The notes beneath the pieces are model-generated. The model was given only the letters and a program-made list of their open reading frames with translations, searched no databases and was not told the DNA's origin. A stretch of 64,000 nucleotides of DNA from Massilibacillus massiliensis. Lineage in GTDB: Bacteria > Bacillota > Negativicutes > FLKF01. Where the stretch lies: contig NZ_LT575483.1 of the NCBI RefSeq assembly GCF_900086705.1, positions 1,507,534-1,571,533 of the forward strand. The letters are read 5' to 3'. Positions 53,531 to 62,945 of the stretch are shown piece after piece. The position numbers were made by a program, and so were the translations under genes. The number at the start of each line of letters is the position of its first letter. Within the stretch, counting starts at the first letter, position 1.

Positions 53531-55090
53531 TTATTTGAATATATCCGATGCCAATCCCATCGGTTCATCTTGAAAGATTCTGGCATCCATAAATTTAAGA
53601 TCAGAAGAAACCGTAACTTTCGCATCAATTTGTGCAAGTACATCTCGTTCCAACTCTACGCCTGGCGCGATTTCAGTAAGAACCAACCCTGCTTCTTTAT
53701 CTAACGTAAATACCGCTCTCTCCGTAATATATAATACCGGCTGATTGATCGATTTAGCATACGCAGCACTAAATGTAACCTGTTCGACCTTTTGTATAAA
53801 CTTCTTTGCCCGCCCCTCTTGTTCAATGACCAATTTTCCATCTATCACTTTGGTTTTTAATCCACCAGCAGTCAACGTTCCGCAAAAAACAATTTTTTTT
53901 GCATTTTGAGAAATATTAATAAAGCCACCGCAGCCCGGAATTTTAGGTCCAAATTTGCTTACATTCAAATTACCTTCACTGTCGACTTGCGCGATTCCCA
54001 AACAAGTGATATCTAAATTTCCGCCATCGTAAAAATCAAACATTTCAGCCTGCCCAATGATCGCCTCCGGATTAATCGTTGCGCCAAAACTCAAGCCTGC
54101 AGCCGGTACCCCACCAATGCCGCCAGATTCTACGGTCAGTGTAAGCGTATCACCAAACCCTTCCTCCGCCGCTACAGAGGCCACACCTTCCGGCATACCA
54201 ATCCCTAAATTCGCTTTGCAGTGTGGAACAAGTTCCATCGCTGTACGCCGTGCAATAACTTTGCGCTCATTTAACGGCAATGGTTTTACTGCATCCAACG
54301 GTATTTTGAGTTCCCCATTATACGCCGGGTTATAATATTCTCCATAAGTTTGGTTAAATTTATCGTGATCGCCAATCACAACATAATCCACCAAAACACC
54401 TGGTATTTTAATCTCTCTAGGGTCTAAACTGCCTTTAGCTGCAATTCTTTCTACCTCTGCGATGACAATGCCATCATTTGCCTTAGCCGCACCAGCAATC
54501 GCAATCGTTTCACCATAAACAGCTTCTCTTTCCATTGTCAGATTACCATTTTCATCCGCTGAACTAGCACGTATTAACGCTACATCAAGTGGATGCGCTC
54601 TATAAAATAAATACTCTTCATTCTCAATTTTCATCAATTTAACAATATCTTCTGTCGTCTTTGGATTTAATTTACCGCCTTCTAATCTTGGGTCAATAAA
54701 AGTTCTTAAACCGACTTTACTGATTACACCTGGTTTTTTACCGGCAGCTGCCCGATATAAATGCGACACGATGCCTTGTGGAAGATTATAAGCTTCCACT
54801 TGATTGTTCGTAACCAACGCACCCAACCGTGGTGCCAGCCCATAATGACCACCAATAATACGTTTTAACATGCCAACATTACCAAAATGGTTTGAACCTT
54901 TGGATTTATTATCACCAATGCCTGCACTGAACTGAATGGTTAAATCTTTGGGGTGTCCACTCGCTAAAAAACTTTCTTCGCAAGCAGCTGTAAGCGTCTC
55001 TGGATGATTGCAGCCAACAAAGCCACCGAGCCCCACAAAAGAACCATCCTGAATCAATGCAATGGCTTCTTCTTTTGTAATCACTTTCAT
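53531..55090 (-). CDS. Acyl-CoA:acetate/propionate-type CoA-transferase
   Basis: Activates a carboxylic acid by moving CoA from acetyl-CoA or another acyl-CoA. Single-chain alpha-beta fusion of class I. The N-terminal domain opens ITKEEAIALIQDGSFVGLGG and the C-terminal domain holds TVESGGIGGVPAAGLSFGAT with the catalytic Glu in VESGG. IPGCGGFINISQNAKKIVFC is also typical of the propionate CoA-transferase (Pct/YdiF) group. 519 aa, usual length. ATG at 55090 is preferred (AGGAG 9 nt upstream) over one two codons earlier. Here it likely activates the acid imported by AtoE. Confidence 0.92.
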   Translation of the reverse strand: MKVITKEEAIALIQDGSFVGLGGFVGCNHPETLTAACEESFLASGHPKDLTIQFSAGIGDNKSKGSNHFGNVGMLKRIIGGHYGLAPRLGALVTNNQVEAYNLPQGIVSHLYRAAAGKKPGVISKVGLRTFIDPRLEGGKLNPKTTEDIVKLMKIENEEYLFYRAHPLDVALIRASSADENGNLTMEREAVYGETIAIAGAAKANDGIVIAEVERIAAKGSLDPREIKIPGVLVDYVVIGDHDKFNQTYGEYYNPAYNGELKIPLDAVKPLPLNERKVIARRTAMELVPHCKANLGIGMPEGVASVAAEEGFGDTLTLTVESGGIGGVPAAGLSFGATINPEAIIGQAEMFDFYDGGNLDITCLGIAQVDSEGNLNVSKFGPKIPGCGGFINISQNAKKIVFCGTLTAGGLKTKVIDGKLVIEQEGRAKKFIQKVEQVTFSAAYAKSINQPVLYITERAVFTLDKEAGLVLTEIAPGVELERDVLAQIDAKVTVSSDLKFMDARIFQDEPMGLASDIFK

Positions 55091-55121
55091 TTGCATTTAC
55101 TCCTTTACGATGTTAAATACT

Positions 55122-56261
55122 TTAACGCAGCAAATTTCCTGCTATCACCATACGCTGCACTTCATTGGTACCTTCATAAAGCGTGCAAATTTTTGCATCG
55201 CGATATAAACGTTCTACTTTAAAATCTTTAATATATCCATAACCACCGTGAATCTGAATCGCTTTATTGCATACGTAATCCGCTGTTTCTGAAGCAAATA
55301 ATTTCGCCATCGCAGCTTCTTTACTAAAAACTTGTCCTTGATCTTTTGCTGACGCTGCCTGATATGTCAACAACCGAGCCGCCTGAATCCTTGTCTCCAT
55401 ATCTGCAAGCATCCACTGAATCGCTTGTTTTGTCGCAATCGGTTTATGAAATTGTACTCTTTCTTTAGCAAATTCAATTGCTTCTTCTAATGCTGCTTGG
55501 GCAATCCCTAGCGCCTGCGCTGCTACACCAATGCGTCCGCCATCCAGAGTCCCCATCGCAATTCCAAATCCTTTTCCCTCTTTACCTATTAAATTTTCCT
55601 TTGGTATACGACAATTTTTGAAAATCAGTTCCGTAGTTTGCGAACCGCGAATGCCCATTTTATCTTCATGTTTGCCAATTTCAAAACCAGGCAATCCACC
55701 ATCAACAACGAAGGCACTTATTCCTTTTGTACCTAACGAAGGATCTGTAAGCGCGAAAATAATATATACTTCAGCCACCCCACCATTGGTGATGAAACAT
55801 TTCGTTCCATTGAGTACATATTGGTCCCCATCCAGCACTGCTGTACACTGCCCTGCGGCAGCATCCGTACCTGCACCTGGTTCTGTTAACGCAAAGGCTC
55901 CTAGTTTTTCACCTTTACACATTGGCACTAAATACTTTTGTTTCAACTCTTCACTACCCCATTTAAAAATCGGCCATGCTGCCAAAGAACAATGTGCCGA
56001 ATAAATAATTCCGGTGGAAGCACAATATTTTGATAACTCTTCTACAACCAAAATATAGGTCATATAATCCGCACCTGCACCACCGTATTCCGCAGGATAT
56101 GGCATTCCCATAAAATCTAATGCAGTCAATTTTTTTATTGTTTCCTCCGGATAGCGTCCCGTTTGATCCAGTTCTGCTGCCAATGGGGCAACATGCTCCA
56201 ATGCAAATTCATGCGCACTTTGTTGTATCAACTGTTGTTCTTCTGTTAAATTAAAATTCAT
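55122..56261 (-). CDS. Acyl-CoA dehydrogenase (short-chain type)
   Basis: FAD enzyme that introduces the 2,3 double bond into an acyl-CoA and gives the electrons to Etf. Motifs: FALTEPGAGTDAAAGQCTA, CFITNGGVAEVYIIFAL, GFGIAMGTLDGGRIGVAAQA, QIHGGYGYIKDFKVERLYRD, and LYEGTNEVQR with the catalytic Glu of short-chain enzymes. 379 aa. First gene of the operon; a sigma54 promoter lies about 150 bp upstream. ATG at 56261 is favoured by GAAGGGG upstream and by the usual MNFNLTEEQ start. Confidence 0.94.
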   Translation of the reverse strand: MNFNLTEEQQLIQQSAHEFALEHVAPLAAELDQTGRYPEETIKKLTALDFMGMPYPAEYGGAGADYMTYILVVEELSKYCASTGIIYSAHCSLAAWPIFKWGSEELKQKYLVPMCKGEKLGAFALTEPGAGTDAAAGQCTAVLDGDQYVLNGTKCFITNGGVAEVYIIFALTDPSLGTKGISAFVVDGGLPGFEIGKHEDKMGIRGSQTTELIFKNCRIPKENLIGKEGKGFGIAMGTLDGGRIGVAAQALGIAQAALEEAIEFAKERVQFHKPIATKQAIQWMLADMETRIQAARLLTYQAASAKDQGQVFSKEAAMAKLFASETADYVCNKAIQIHGGYGYIKDFKVERLYRDAKICTLYEGTNEVQRMVIAGNLLR

Positions 56262-56406
56262 CGCTTCAAACATCCCCTTCATCTTTATTTATAGAAAAGT
56301 GATTTACCAAAATAACTTTTCTATCGAAAGCCAACCAAACAATATAATCATCGGCACTTCTTCTCAAACGTGTCGGATTGGTTTTCTATATACGCAAGTA
56401 TCATAT

Positions 56407-56423
56407 TGCATTTTCTATGCCAA
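56407..56423 (-). promoter_or_regulatory. Sigma54 promoter of the acyl-CoA dehydrogenase operon
   Basis: TTGGCATAGAAAATGCA on the minus strand: GG and GC are 12 bp apart as required for sigma54 (-24/-12). It lies about 145 bp upstream of the first gene. Near-identical in both boxes to the element upstream of atoE. The neighbouring sigma54 activator explains its control. Confidence 0.85.
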
Positions 56424-56559
56424 CCCCCGCTGAAATTTATTAAATTAAAGCGCACCTATCTCACACACAGAGTTTATATGTAAGGTAAATATTAAAATAA
56501 AAATAAATTATTAAATCATAAATTCAGTAACAGATCCTACAGATTCTTTCTGAAAAAGC

Positions 56560-56606
56560 AAAAAAAAAGTGTCGGTATGCACATCTAATTCCTACATACC
56601 GACACT
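56560..56606 (-). terminator. Terminator of the sigma54 activator gene
   Basis: AGTGTCGGTATG / CATACCGACACT, a perfect 12-bp stem with a 15-nt loop, followed by nine or more T on the minus strand. 13 bp past the regulator stop. The stem arms share GTGTCGG with a possible activator site near atoE. Confidence 0.9.
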
Positions 56607-56619
56607 TCGATTCGAATTC

Positions 56620-58674
56620 TTATCTTAAATTATATTTTTTAATTTTTTCATATAGGGTTGAACGATGTATCCCTAAAATTTTAGCGGCTAAAACTTTATT
56701 CCCTCTTGTTTCACGCAAAACATCCTCTATATGTTTTGCTTCATCGCCAACATCCTTTACCGCAGTCTTAGCACAATAGACGGTCTGCTTAACTACAGAG
56801 CCAGGCAATTGTTTGGGCGTAATCAGCATACTGTTGACGGTCGCCCCAATTTGTTCTAAAACATTAATAAGTTCCCGTACATTTCCTTGCCAATGGCAGG
56901 AACGCAATAATGCCAAAGCTTCAGGAGAAAAATGTTTGACTGGCACCCCCAGCGTATGGCATATTCCCGGCATCAACATCTCTACTAATTCTCCAATATC
57001 TTCTTGCCGTTCTCGCAAAGCCGGTACTTCTAAACAAACAACATTTAACCGATAATATAGATCTTCTCTAAACAAGCCACGCCTCACCATATCTTGTAAA
57101 TTTTTATTTGTAGCAGCAATAATCCTGACATCACAATAAATCTGTTGTTCGCCGCCCACATGTTCAAAGGTTTTATTTTGCATAACACGCAACAGCTTCG
57201 CCTGCATGGGAAGCGGCATATCACCGATTTCATCCAAAAATAGAGTACCGCCTTCAGCAATTTCAAACTTTCCTTTTTTCCCACCCTTTTTAGCACCGGT
57301 GAAAGCACCTTCATCATAGCCAAAAAGTTCTGCCTCCAATAAATCACTTGGTATAGCTGCACAGTTAATTGAGACTAAGCTTTTATTCCGGCGATTGCTA
57401 TTGTTATGAATTGCTTGCGCAAACAAGTCCTTACCTGTCCCACTTTCGCCTTGAATCAGTACAGTTGTATCCGTTAATGCAACCTTTGCTGCTAAATTTT
57501 TTACATGGACAATATTCCTTGACCGACCAATAATATTTTCAAACGTAATTCGTTTCTCAGCACTTTTATTATTTCTTACTCTCTCTAAAGAAAAACCGCG
57601 CGTCATATTTTTACCGCGTTCTATCAGCATATCTACTTCTCTAATATCTTTAAAAACAGCTTCGCCAATTGCTCCAATAATCGTTCCATCTTTAAACATC
57701 GGAACCCGGTTAACTACAACTTGCCGTCCTTTTACGCGCTGCAGTTCTGCCAATTCAGGTACACCAGTTTTTAAAACAATATGCATCCGAGAATTTTCAA
57801 TTGTACTGTCTGCAGTATGCCCAATAAGATCCTCACGAGCGATGCCCATCACATCTTCATAAGAATGATTCACGAAATTGATAACATTGTTTGTATCAAC
57901 CACAATAATTCCTTGTTTTAAGCTTTCAAGAATACATTCCAAAGCTTCGACCTTACGCTCATTTACCTTTACTCGCTCAACAAGATCATCCTGCAAAGAA
58001 ACATCTTTAAGTACCGAAACTGCACCTACAACTTTATAATCCTCACAAATCGGAGAACGATTTACGCTTAACCTTTGACCGTTTATTTCAATAGAATTAT
58101 TAAGATCTTTTTCGCCCTTTTCTATCACCTGCATTAACTTACTATTCGGTACAATATCATAAATAAATCTGCCTTTTGCTTCCTCTGGTTTAATCCCGAT
58201 CAATCTTCCAGCAATTTGATTTATTTCCTTGATGATCCCATACCAATTCACAATGATAATTCCATCATACGAAGTCTTAATCAGCTCACTTGCATGATTC
58301 GCAGTTTTACACATTCTATGATAAAAAATATCAGTAAAAATACATCGATTCAGCATACCAACAATCTTATTTTGATAATCAACAACAGGTAAATGATTCA
58401 CTGGTATTTGCCACGCTTCATCCAATGTGTTATCAGGATGAATCAAAATAACACCCTTCGTCATAATTTTATCAATACTGCAAGACATGGCTAGATCATT
58501 CACCAGTGCTTCAAGTATATTAGTTCGTGTAACTAAGCCACACAATGCATCCATCTCATCCACTACTGGAGCAACATCTACTTTATATTTATAAAACAAA
58601 TTTGCAACATCTTTTATGGTGTCACTTACCTTTAGCGTTTTGGGATTATACGACATAAAATCACGAACCAGCAA
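56620..58674 (-). CDS. Sigma54-dependent activator with CBS pair and PAS domains (684 aa)
   Basis: Enhancer-binding protein that activates sigma54 promoters. Two CBS domains about 1-115 (FMSYNPKTLKVSDTIKDVA; IMTKGVILIHPDNTLDEAWQ), two PAS domains about 125-225 and 245-350, AAA+ domain about 375-605 with Walker A GESGTGKD, the sigma54-contact loop GAFTGA and Walker B GGTLFLDEIGD, and a Fis-type HTH at the end (NKVLAAKILGIHRSTLYEKI). CBS pairs usually bind adenine nucleotides and can report energy or acyl-CoA state. TTG start with GGGAGGG upstream. Lies between the two operons that carry sigma54 promoters, so it is very likely their regulator. Confidence 0.94.
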   Translation of the reverse strand: MLVRDFMSYNPKTLKVSDTIKDVANLFYKYKVDVAPVVDEMDALCGLVTRTNILEALVNDLAMSCSIDKIMTKGVILIHPDNTLDEAWQIPVNHLPVVDYQNKIVGMLNRCIFTDIFYHRMCKTANHASELIKTSYDGIIIVNWYGIIKEINQIAGRLIGIKPEEAKGRFIYDIVPNSKLMQVIEKGEKDLNNSIEINGQRLSVNRSPICEDYKVVGAVSVLKDVSLQDDLVERVKVNERKVEALECILESLKQGIIVVDTNNVINFVNHSYEDVMGIAREDLIGHTADSTIENSRMHIVLKTGVPELAELQRVKGRQVVVNRVPMFKDGTIIGAIGEAVFKDIREVDMLIERGKNMTRGFSLERVRNNKSAEKRITFENIIGRSRNIVHVKNLAAKVALTDTTVLIQGESGTGKDLFAQAIHNNSNRRNKSLVSINCAAIPSDLLEAELFGYDEGAFTGAKKGGKKGKFEIAEGGTLFLDEIGDMPLPMQAKLLRVMQNKTFEHVGGEQQIYCDVRIIAATNKNLQDMVRRGLFREDLYYRLNVVCLEVPALRERQEDIGELVEMLMPGICHTLGVPVKHFSPEALALLRSCHWQGNVRELINVLEQIGATVNSMLITPKQLPGSVVKQTVYCAKTAVKDVGDEAKHIEDVLRETRGNKVLAAKILGIHRSTLYEKIKKYNLR

Positions 58675-58824
58675 AGTATTCCCTCCCGTTTCATAGCAAA
58701 AATTTTCAATTTATTCTAAGTAAACGAACCATCCTTCAAGAGGTGAATATTAAAACCGCATTTTTCTGTATATTTCGACATTTAAATCTACATTCCTCCC
58801 ATTAGGTAATTTACACCAATACAC

Positions 58825-58873
58825 AAAAAGAAGGGGAGAACAAAAATAACTTCCCGCATTTTGCTCTCCCCTT
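58825..58873 (-). terminator. Terminator of the atoE-3-hydroxyacyl-CoA dehydrogenase operon
   Basis: AAGGGGAGAGCAAAA pairs with TTTTGTTCTCCCCTT (one G-U), with a 13-nt loop and TTTTTG after it on the minus strand. 39 bp past the stop. Confidence 0.75.
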
Positions 58874-58911
58874 TCTCATAAATTTTTAATACTAAAAATT
58901 AAATTTGCACT

Positions 58912-59865
58912 TTAAAATTTGGTGGTTACATCCTTCTGCAGCCATTCGATTAAAATATTCTCTCTGGTCTTTTTTATTTTTGCTAAAGCATCTGGCGTCC
59001 ATTGATAAAGTCCTGTACCAGTTTTTGAACCTAGATTTCCCTCCGCCACTGCTTTTTTCAATACATCGGATGGATCTTTACGATCACAAAGATCTTCATA
59101 AAGATACGCCGCAATGTTATGAAAAATATCAAGTCCACCTAAATCCGCCGTCTCTAAAGGTCCTGTTGTTGACAATCGACGACCAATGCTATATTTTACC
59201 GCTGTATCTACGGCTTCTTGAGTAGCAATGCCGGATTCAACGATGTATAAAGCTTCCCTTAATAAGGCTAATTGCAGACGGTTTCCTATAAAGCCTAATG
59301 CTTCACGCTTCAGCGCCACTGGCTTTTTACCGATTTTTTCAATTAATTCCCATGTGATCTTAACGGTTTCTTCTGAAGTAAATTTACCAGGAACGACTTC
59401 TACCAAAGGAACTAAATGTGGCGGATTCCAAAAATGCGCAACAACGAATTTTTCTTTTCTAGTCAATGCTTCAGCAATTGCAGTAGGACTCAATCCTGAA
59501 GAATTGGTTGCAAAAATAGTTTCTGGTTTTGTCAATCTTTCAATTTTGGCCCAAACCTCTTTTTTTATTTCTAAATCTTCTGCAATTGATTCAATCACAA
59601 AATCGGCATCTTTCGCTGCATCTTCCAAAGTTGTACAGCCAATAATTTTTGACAAAGTCTCTGGAATTTCTTTATCCGTAACCAAGTTGTTTTCTTTATA
59701 AGTCTCTAAAGCTTGTTTTATACTATTAAAACCACGTTCTATACTGGCTTCTGAACGCCCATACATACGAACGTTATATCCCTTCATTGCAAAGAATAAA
59801 GCTGTCCCAAATCCCATAGTTCCTGTACCTAAATTACAAATATTTTTGATTTCTTCGACCTTCAC
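58912..59865 (-). CDS. 3-hydroxyacyl-CoA dehydrogenase (NAD-dependent, 3HCDH family)
   Basis: Oxidises 3-hydroxyacyl-CoA to 3-oxoacyl-CoA, or the reverse. Dinucleotide-binding motif NLGTGTMGFGTALFFAMKGY (about 11-30), catalytic segment VVAHFWNPPHLVPLVEVVPG (about 138-157) with the His, and C-terminal domain GFIGNRLQLALLREALYIVE. 317 aa. The HFWNPPHLVPLVEVV form is seen in carnitine- and 3-hydroxybutyryl-type dehydrogenases. GTG start with GAGGAG upstream. Operon partner of atoE; supplies the third beta-oxidation step. No thiolase is present in the window. Confidence 0.92.
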   Translation of the reverse strand: MKVEEIKNICNLGTGTMGFGTALFFAMKGYNVRMYGRSEASIERGFNSIKQALETYKENNLVTDKEIPETLSKIIGCTTLEDAAKDADFVIESIAEDLEIKKEVWAKIERLTKPETIFATNSSGLSPTAIAEALTRKEKFVVAHFWNPPHLVPLVEVVPGKFTSEETVKITWELIEKIGKKPVALKREALGFIGNRLQLALLREALYIVESGIATQEAVDTAVKYSIGRRLSTTGPLETADLGGLDIFHNIAAYLYEDLCDRKDPSDVLKKAVAEGNLGSKTGTGLYQWTPDALAKIKKTRENILIEWLQKDVTTKF

Positions 59866-59939
59866 AAAAATCCACTCCTCATATCTTAATTAGAATAGCG
59901 ACTAAATTCTCCGTACAACTCATAAAAATTACTTTAAAT

Positions 59940-61340
59940 TTAAAATGGAATCCACGTAAGCCCAGCAATCATAATTACGCCCAAAACAAGAAAGGCAATA
60001 AATGTATAGCCAACAAAATCTTTAAATTCCAAACCTGCTACAGCAATGAATGGCACTGCAAAAAATGGTTGAATCAAACAGACTAAGTCACACCCAAAGA
60101 TGTAGGCAATAATCGTTTTTGCATCGGGAACACCCAAAGCCTGACCTGCCGGAATAAGAAATGGTGCCTCAATTGCCCATTTGCTTCCACCGGATGGAAT
60201 AAAATAACCAATAATACTGCTAAGGATTGCTGCAATTGCCGGAAAAGTAGTCTGTGTACTAAAACTAATCACCCATTGTGCCAAAATGTCTACCAAACCT
60301 GTAAATTTCATAATACCAAAGATACCAGCATAAAATGGAAACTGTAAAATAATCCCCCATGAAGCCGAAGTAGACGATTTTACTGCCTTTAATAAGTTTG
60401 CTGGTGTTTTATATAGCAGAATAATTAACATTAGAAAAATAAAGTTAAGTACATTGATATCCAATGATTTACCTGCCTGTACAAAATGATAATACAAATA
60501 AATCATAAACATCGCTCCTATAAAATAGGAAAACCAAGGCGTATAAGTAAACCATTCGCTCGGGGTTGTAATTACTATTTTCTTATTTGTATCTTCTGTA
60601 TTGACCGGCGTAGCTAAATCTGGTCTTAAATCCGCCAGCGTTTTTATTTTTGATTCATCGTTATTGGGAAATACCTTCCAAAATAAAACGATAATCGCAA
60701 GCATAGAAATGGCCGTCAGAATTAAATTATAAGGATGAAACAATGTTTGTGAAACAGGAATAACACCAATTTCTTTTACCATAAAATGATTAGCAGTTGC
60801 AACCAATAACGGCGCTGACCCAGACAATCCCATATGCCAGATATAAAAAGTTGTCCAAGTTGCACCACAAAGTAACCGATAATCCACTTTAATGCCCTTA
60901 TTGCCAGCCTGTATCGCCAGTTCTTTTGTAATCAAAGCAGCAAATACCAATCCAAATCCCCAATTTAAGTAATAGCCAATAGCTGAAATAATCACCCCCC
61001 ATACATATACTTGTGGAGCCGTCTGCGGCTTACTACAGATATTTCTCATTAGACTTTTACAAAGCGGAGTCGTTGCCAATGCATAACCAGTTACTACAAT
61101 TAACGCCATTTGCATTGAAAATTCAAGCAAAATCCAAAATCCCTTTCCCCATGCCTGCACAATTTCATAAGGATTTGACGGCGTAAAAACAGCTGCTAGT
61201 AAGAATGCACAAACACTCAATACCAGTGAAATAACATAGGAATCGGGCACCCAACGTTCTGCAAATTCCGTAAAGTAATCAGTTAACCGCTTTCTTTCCT
61301 TAGGATTTTTTACTACATTTGCACCTATATTTGCACTCAT
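59940..61340 (-). CDS. atoE: AtoE-family short-chain fatty acid transporter
   Basis: Integral membrane carrier for short-chain fatty acids. About 10-12 hydrophobic helices across 466 aa. Family motifs: FTEFAERWVPDSYVISLVLS near the N-terminus, AIGYYLNWGFGLVFAALITKE, GYFIPSGGSKWAIEAPFLIP and CDLVCLIQPFFAVPFIAVAG. RBS AAAGGGG. Preceded by a sigma54 promoter 76 bp upstream. The AtoE family is linked to acetoacetate/butyrate use. Its pairing with a dehydrogenase, CoA-transferase, hydratase and acyl-CoA dehydrogenase suggests butyrate, crotonate or a 3-hydroxy acid as substrate. Confidence 0.93.
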   Translation of the reverse strand: MSANIGANVVKNPKERKRLTDYFTEFAERWVPDSYVISLVLSVCAFLLAAVFTPSNPYEIVQAWGKGFWILLEFSMQMALIVVTGYALATTPLCKSLMRNICSKPQTAPQVYVWGVIISAIGYYLNWGFGLVFAALITKELAIQAGNKGIKVDYRLLCGATWTTFYIWHMGLSGSAPLLVATANHFMVKEIGVIPVSQTLFHPYNLILTAISMLAIIVLFWKVFPNNDESKIKTLADLRPDLATPVNTEDTNKKIVITTPSEWFTYTPWFSYFIGAMFMIYLYYHFVQAGKSLDINVLNFIFLMLIILLYKTPANLLKAVKSSTSASWGIILQFPFYAGIFGIMKFTGLVDILAQWVISFSTQTTFPAIAAILSSIIGYFIPSGGSKWAIEAPFLIPAGQALGVPDAKTIIAYIFGCDLVCLIQPFFAVPFIAVAGLEFKDFVGYTFIAFLVLGVIMIAGLTWIPF

Positions 61341-61415
61341 GAAAAATCCCCTTTCTTAAATTATTTGTCATATTTAATAATTTTAAATTATTTTAATATA
61401 ACTGTAAAATATAAT

Positions 61416-61432
61416 TGCAAAATCCATGCCAA
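61416..61432 (-). promoter_or_regulatory. Sigma54 promoter of the atoE operon
   Basis: TTGGCATGGATTTTGCA on the minus strand; GG and GC are 12 bp apart. Both boxes fit TGGCAy-N5-TTGCA. 76 bp upstream of atoE. Matches the promoter at 56.4 kb at both conserved ends. Confidence 0.88.
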
Positions 61433-61482
61433 CCCTTCAATACAATAAATTCAAGGGTGTACTTAAATATATTGAAATATGA

Positions 61483-61500
61483 AGTGTAGTATCCGACACT
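61483..61500 (-). promoter_or_regulatory. Candidate activator-binding site upstream of atoE
   Basis: AGTGTCGGATACTACACT on the minus strand, an imperfect 18-bp palindrome (14 of 18 symmetric), centred about 87 bp upstream of the predicted transcript start, a normal distance for a sigma54 enhancer site. The half AGTGTCGG recurs in the terminator stem at 56568-56579, at a normal enhancer distance from the other sigma54 promoter. Confidence 0.4.
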
Positions 61501-61623
61501 TTTTCCAGACGCTCCTACACCTTTTTCCAAGCCTACGATACAATGCCAAAAACGTCATACATAACAATAGATAATCGAGTAGGAGAAAGTTTTCATAAGT
61601 TACGAAAACTTTCGACCTCTCAC

Positions 61624-61655
61624 ACCACCGCTCAAGCGGTTCCGCAAGCGGCGGT
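61624..61655 (-). other. Domain V of the group II intron
   Basis: Catalytic hairpin ACCGCCGCT...AGCGGTGGT, with the inner stem GCG/CGC closed by a GAAC loop and a 2-nt bulge. Followed by GTGTGAGAGG and the domain VI hairpin. Intact by eye, so the intron may be active. Confidence 0.8.
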
Positions 61656-61664
61656 TCAATCAAC

Positions 61665-62945
61665 TTAACAAGTACACTGTTTTGTGTGGTAGTCTAGCAT
61701 GGAGATTAACCCGAACTGAGTTAGTCTCTTCTTGGTTATTGCAAAGTGTAATGTATATCCCCCACACACTCTGGCGTACCCTTTTCGGCTATACGCCGTG
61801 GCTCTAGCAAGCTCTTTGTTAATCCCCAATTTTCTAAGATTCTTGATTTTATTTTTCGGTGTTTTCCAATGTTTCCAAATGCACATTCGAAGTCGGTATC
61901 GTATCGCTTTATCTGTCTCTCGACACAGATATTTCATATTGCCTATTCGGAAATAATTAATCCATCCTCTTATCAACTGATTCAGCTTTTCTACTTTCAC
62001 CTTATTACTAACTCCCCAACTCCGGCTTGTTAGTGTTTTCATTTTCTTCTTGAACTTTTCTACCGATTTTGTATGGGGCTTTGCTTTGTATTGTTTAGCA
62101 TATATATCGAAGTAAAAGCCAAATCCCAAATATTTTATTCCTTTTGGTTTGTCTGTCTTGCTTTTTGTCATATTGACTTTTAGTCCGAGCTTTTCTTCTA
62201 TAAATGCTGTGAGATTTCTCATCACTCGTCTTGCCGCCATTTCGCTTCCAACCATAATAATACAGTCATCTGCGTATCTCACAAAATTCAATCCTCGCTT
62301 TTCCATTTCCTTGTCCAATTCATTGAGCACGATATTTGCTAGCAGGGGAGAGATATTTCCCCCCTGTGGTGTTCCGATTACCGATTTCTTATATTCATCA
62401 TCAATCATGATTCCGCTGGCTAAAAACTTTCTTACAATAGAGCTTACCTCCCCATCTTTAATCGTTCTTCCTATTATCGTCATCAGCTTGTCATGATTTA
62501 CTGTGTCAAAGAACTTTTCAAGATCTATATCCACAATCCAGTCATTTCCTTCATTCATCATTTCTAATGCCTTTACAATTGCCTGTTGTGCACATCGATT
62601 TGGTCGGAATCCATAGCTGTGTTCATGAAACTGTTTCTCAAATATCGGTGTTAGCACCTGCGCCACTGCCTGTTGTACAAATCGGTCTGTGACTGTTGGT
62701 ACTCCAAGATTTCTTATTCCTCCGTCTGCTTTTGGTATTTCAACCCTTTTTACTGGTTGCGGTTTGTAAGCTCTTGTTCGCAGTTGTTCTTGGATGATTT
62801 CGCCATTCTTTTCAAGGTGTTTTCCAAGTTCGGTGTACTTCATTCCATCCATTCCTTCTGCACCTTTATTTTGTATGACTTGCAGATATGCCTGATTGAG
62901 ATTATCTTTGCTTAATATTTGTTCCATTAGGCTATTTGTGTTCAT
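61665..62945 (-). CDS. ltrA: Group II intron reverse transcriptase/maturase (LtrA-like, no endonuclease)
   Basis: Intron-encoded protein that aids splicing and target-primed reverse transcription. RT motifs: KPQPVKRVEIPKADGGIRNL, DIDLEKFFDTVNHDKLM, GTPQGGNISPLLANIVLNEL, catalytic FVRYADDCIIM, then the maturase (X) domain with LNQLIRGWINYFRIGNMKYL. No HNH endonuclease domain, so insertion likely uses single-stranded or terminator DNA. ATG at 62945 (AAAGGA upstream) is favoured; longer frame possible. 426 aa. No frameshift or stop seen. Confidence 0.93.
   Translation of the reverse strand: MNTNSLMEQILSKDNLNQAYLQVIQNKGAEGMDGMKYTELGKHLEKNGEIIQEQLRTRAYKPQPVKRVEIPKADGGIRNLGVPTVTDRFVQQAVAQVLTPIFEKQFHEHSYGFRPNRCAQQAIVKALEMMNEGNDWIVDIDLEKFFDTVNHDKLMTIIGRTIKDGEVSSIVRKFLASGIMIDDEYKKSVIGTPQGGNISPLLANIVLNELDKEMEKRGLNFVRYADDCIIMVGSEMAARRVMRNLTAFIEEKLGLKVNMTKSKTDKPKGIKYLGFGFYFDIYAKQYKAKPHTKSVEKFKKKMKTLTSRSWGVSNKVKVEKLNQLIRGWINYFRIGNMKYLCRETDKAIRYRLRMCIWKHWKTPKNKIKNLRKLGINKELARATAYSRKGYARVCGGYTLHFAITKKRLTQFGLISMLDYHTKQCTC

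Noticed and set aside
61463-61663. 66-aa frame at the intron 3' end
   Set aside because: It is a translation of intron domains V and VI (EPLERWCERSK-type reading), not a protein.
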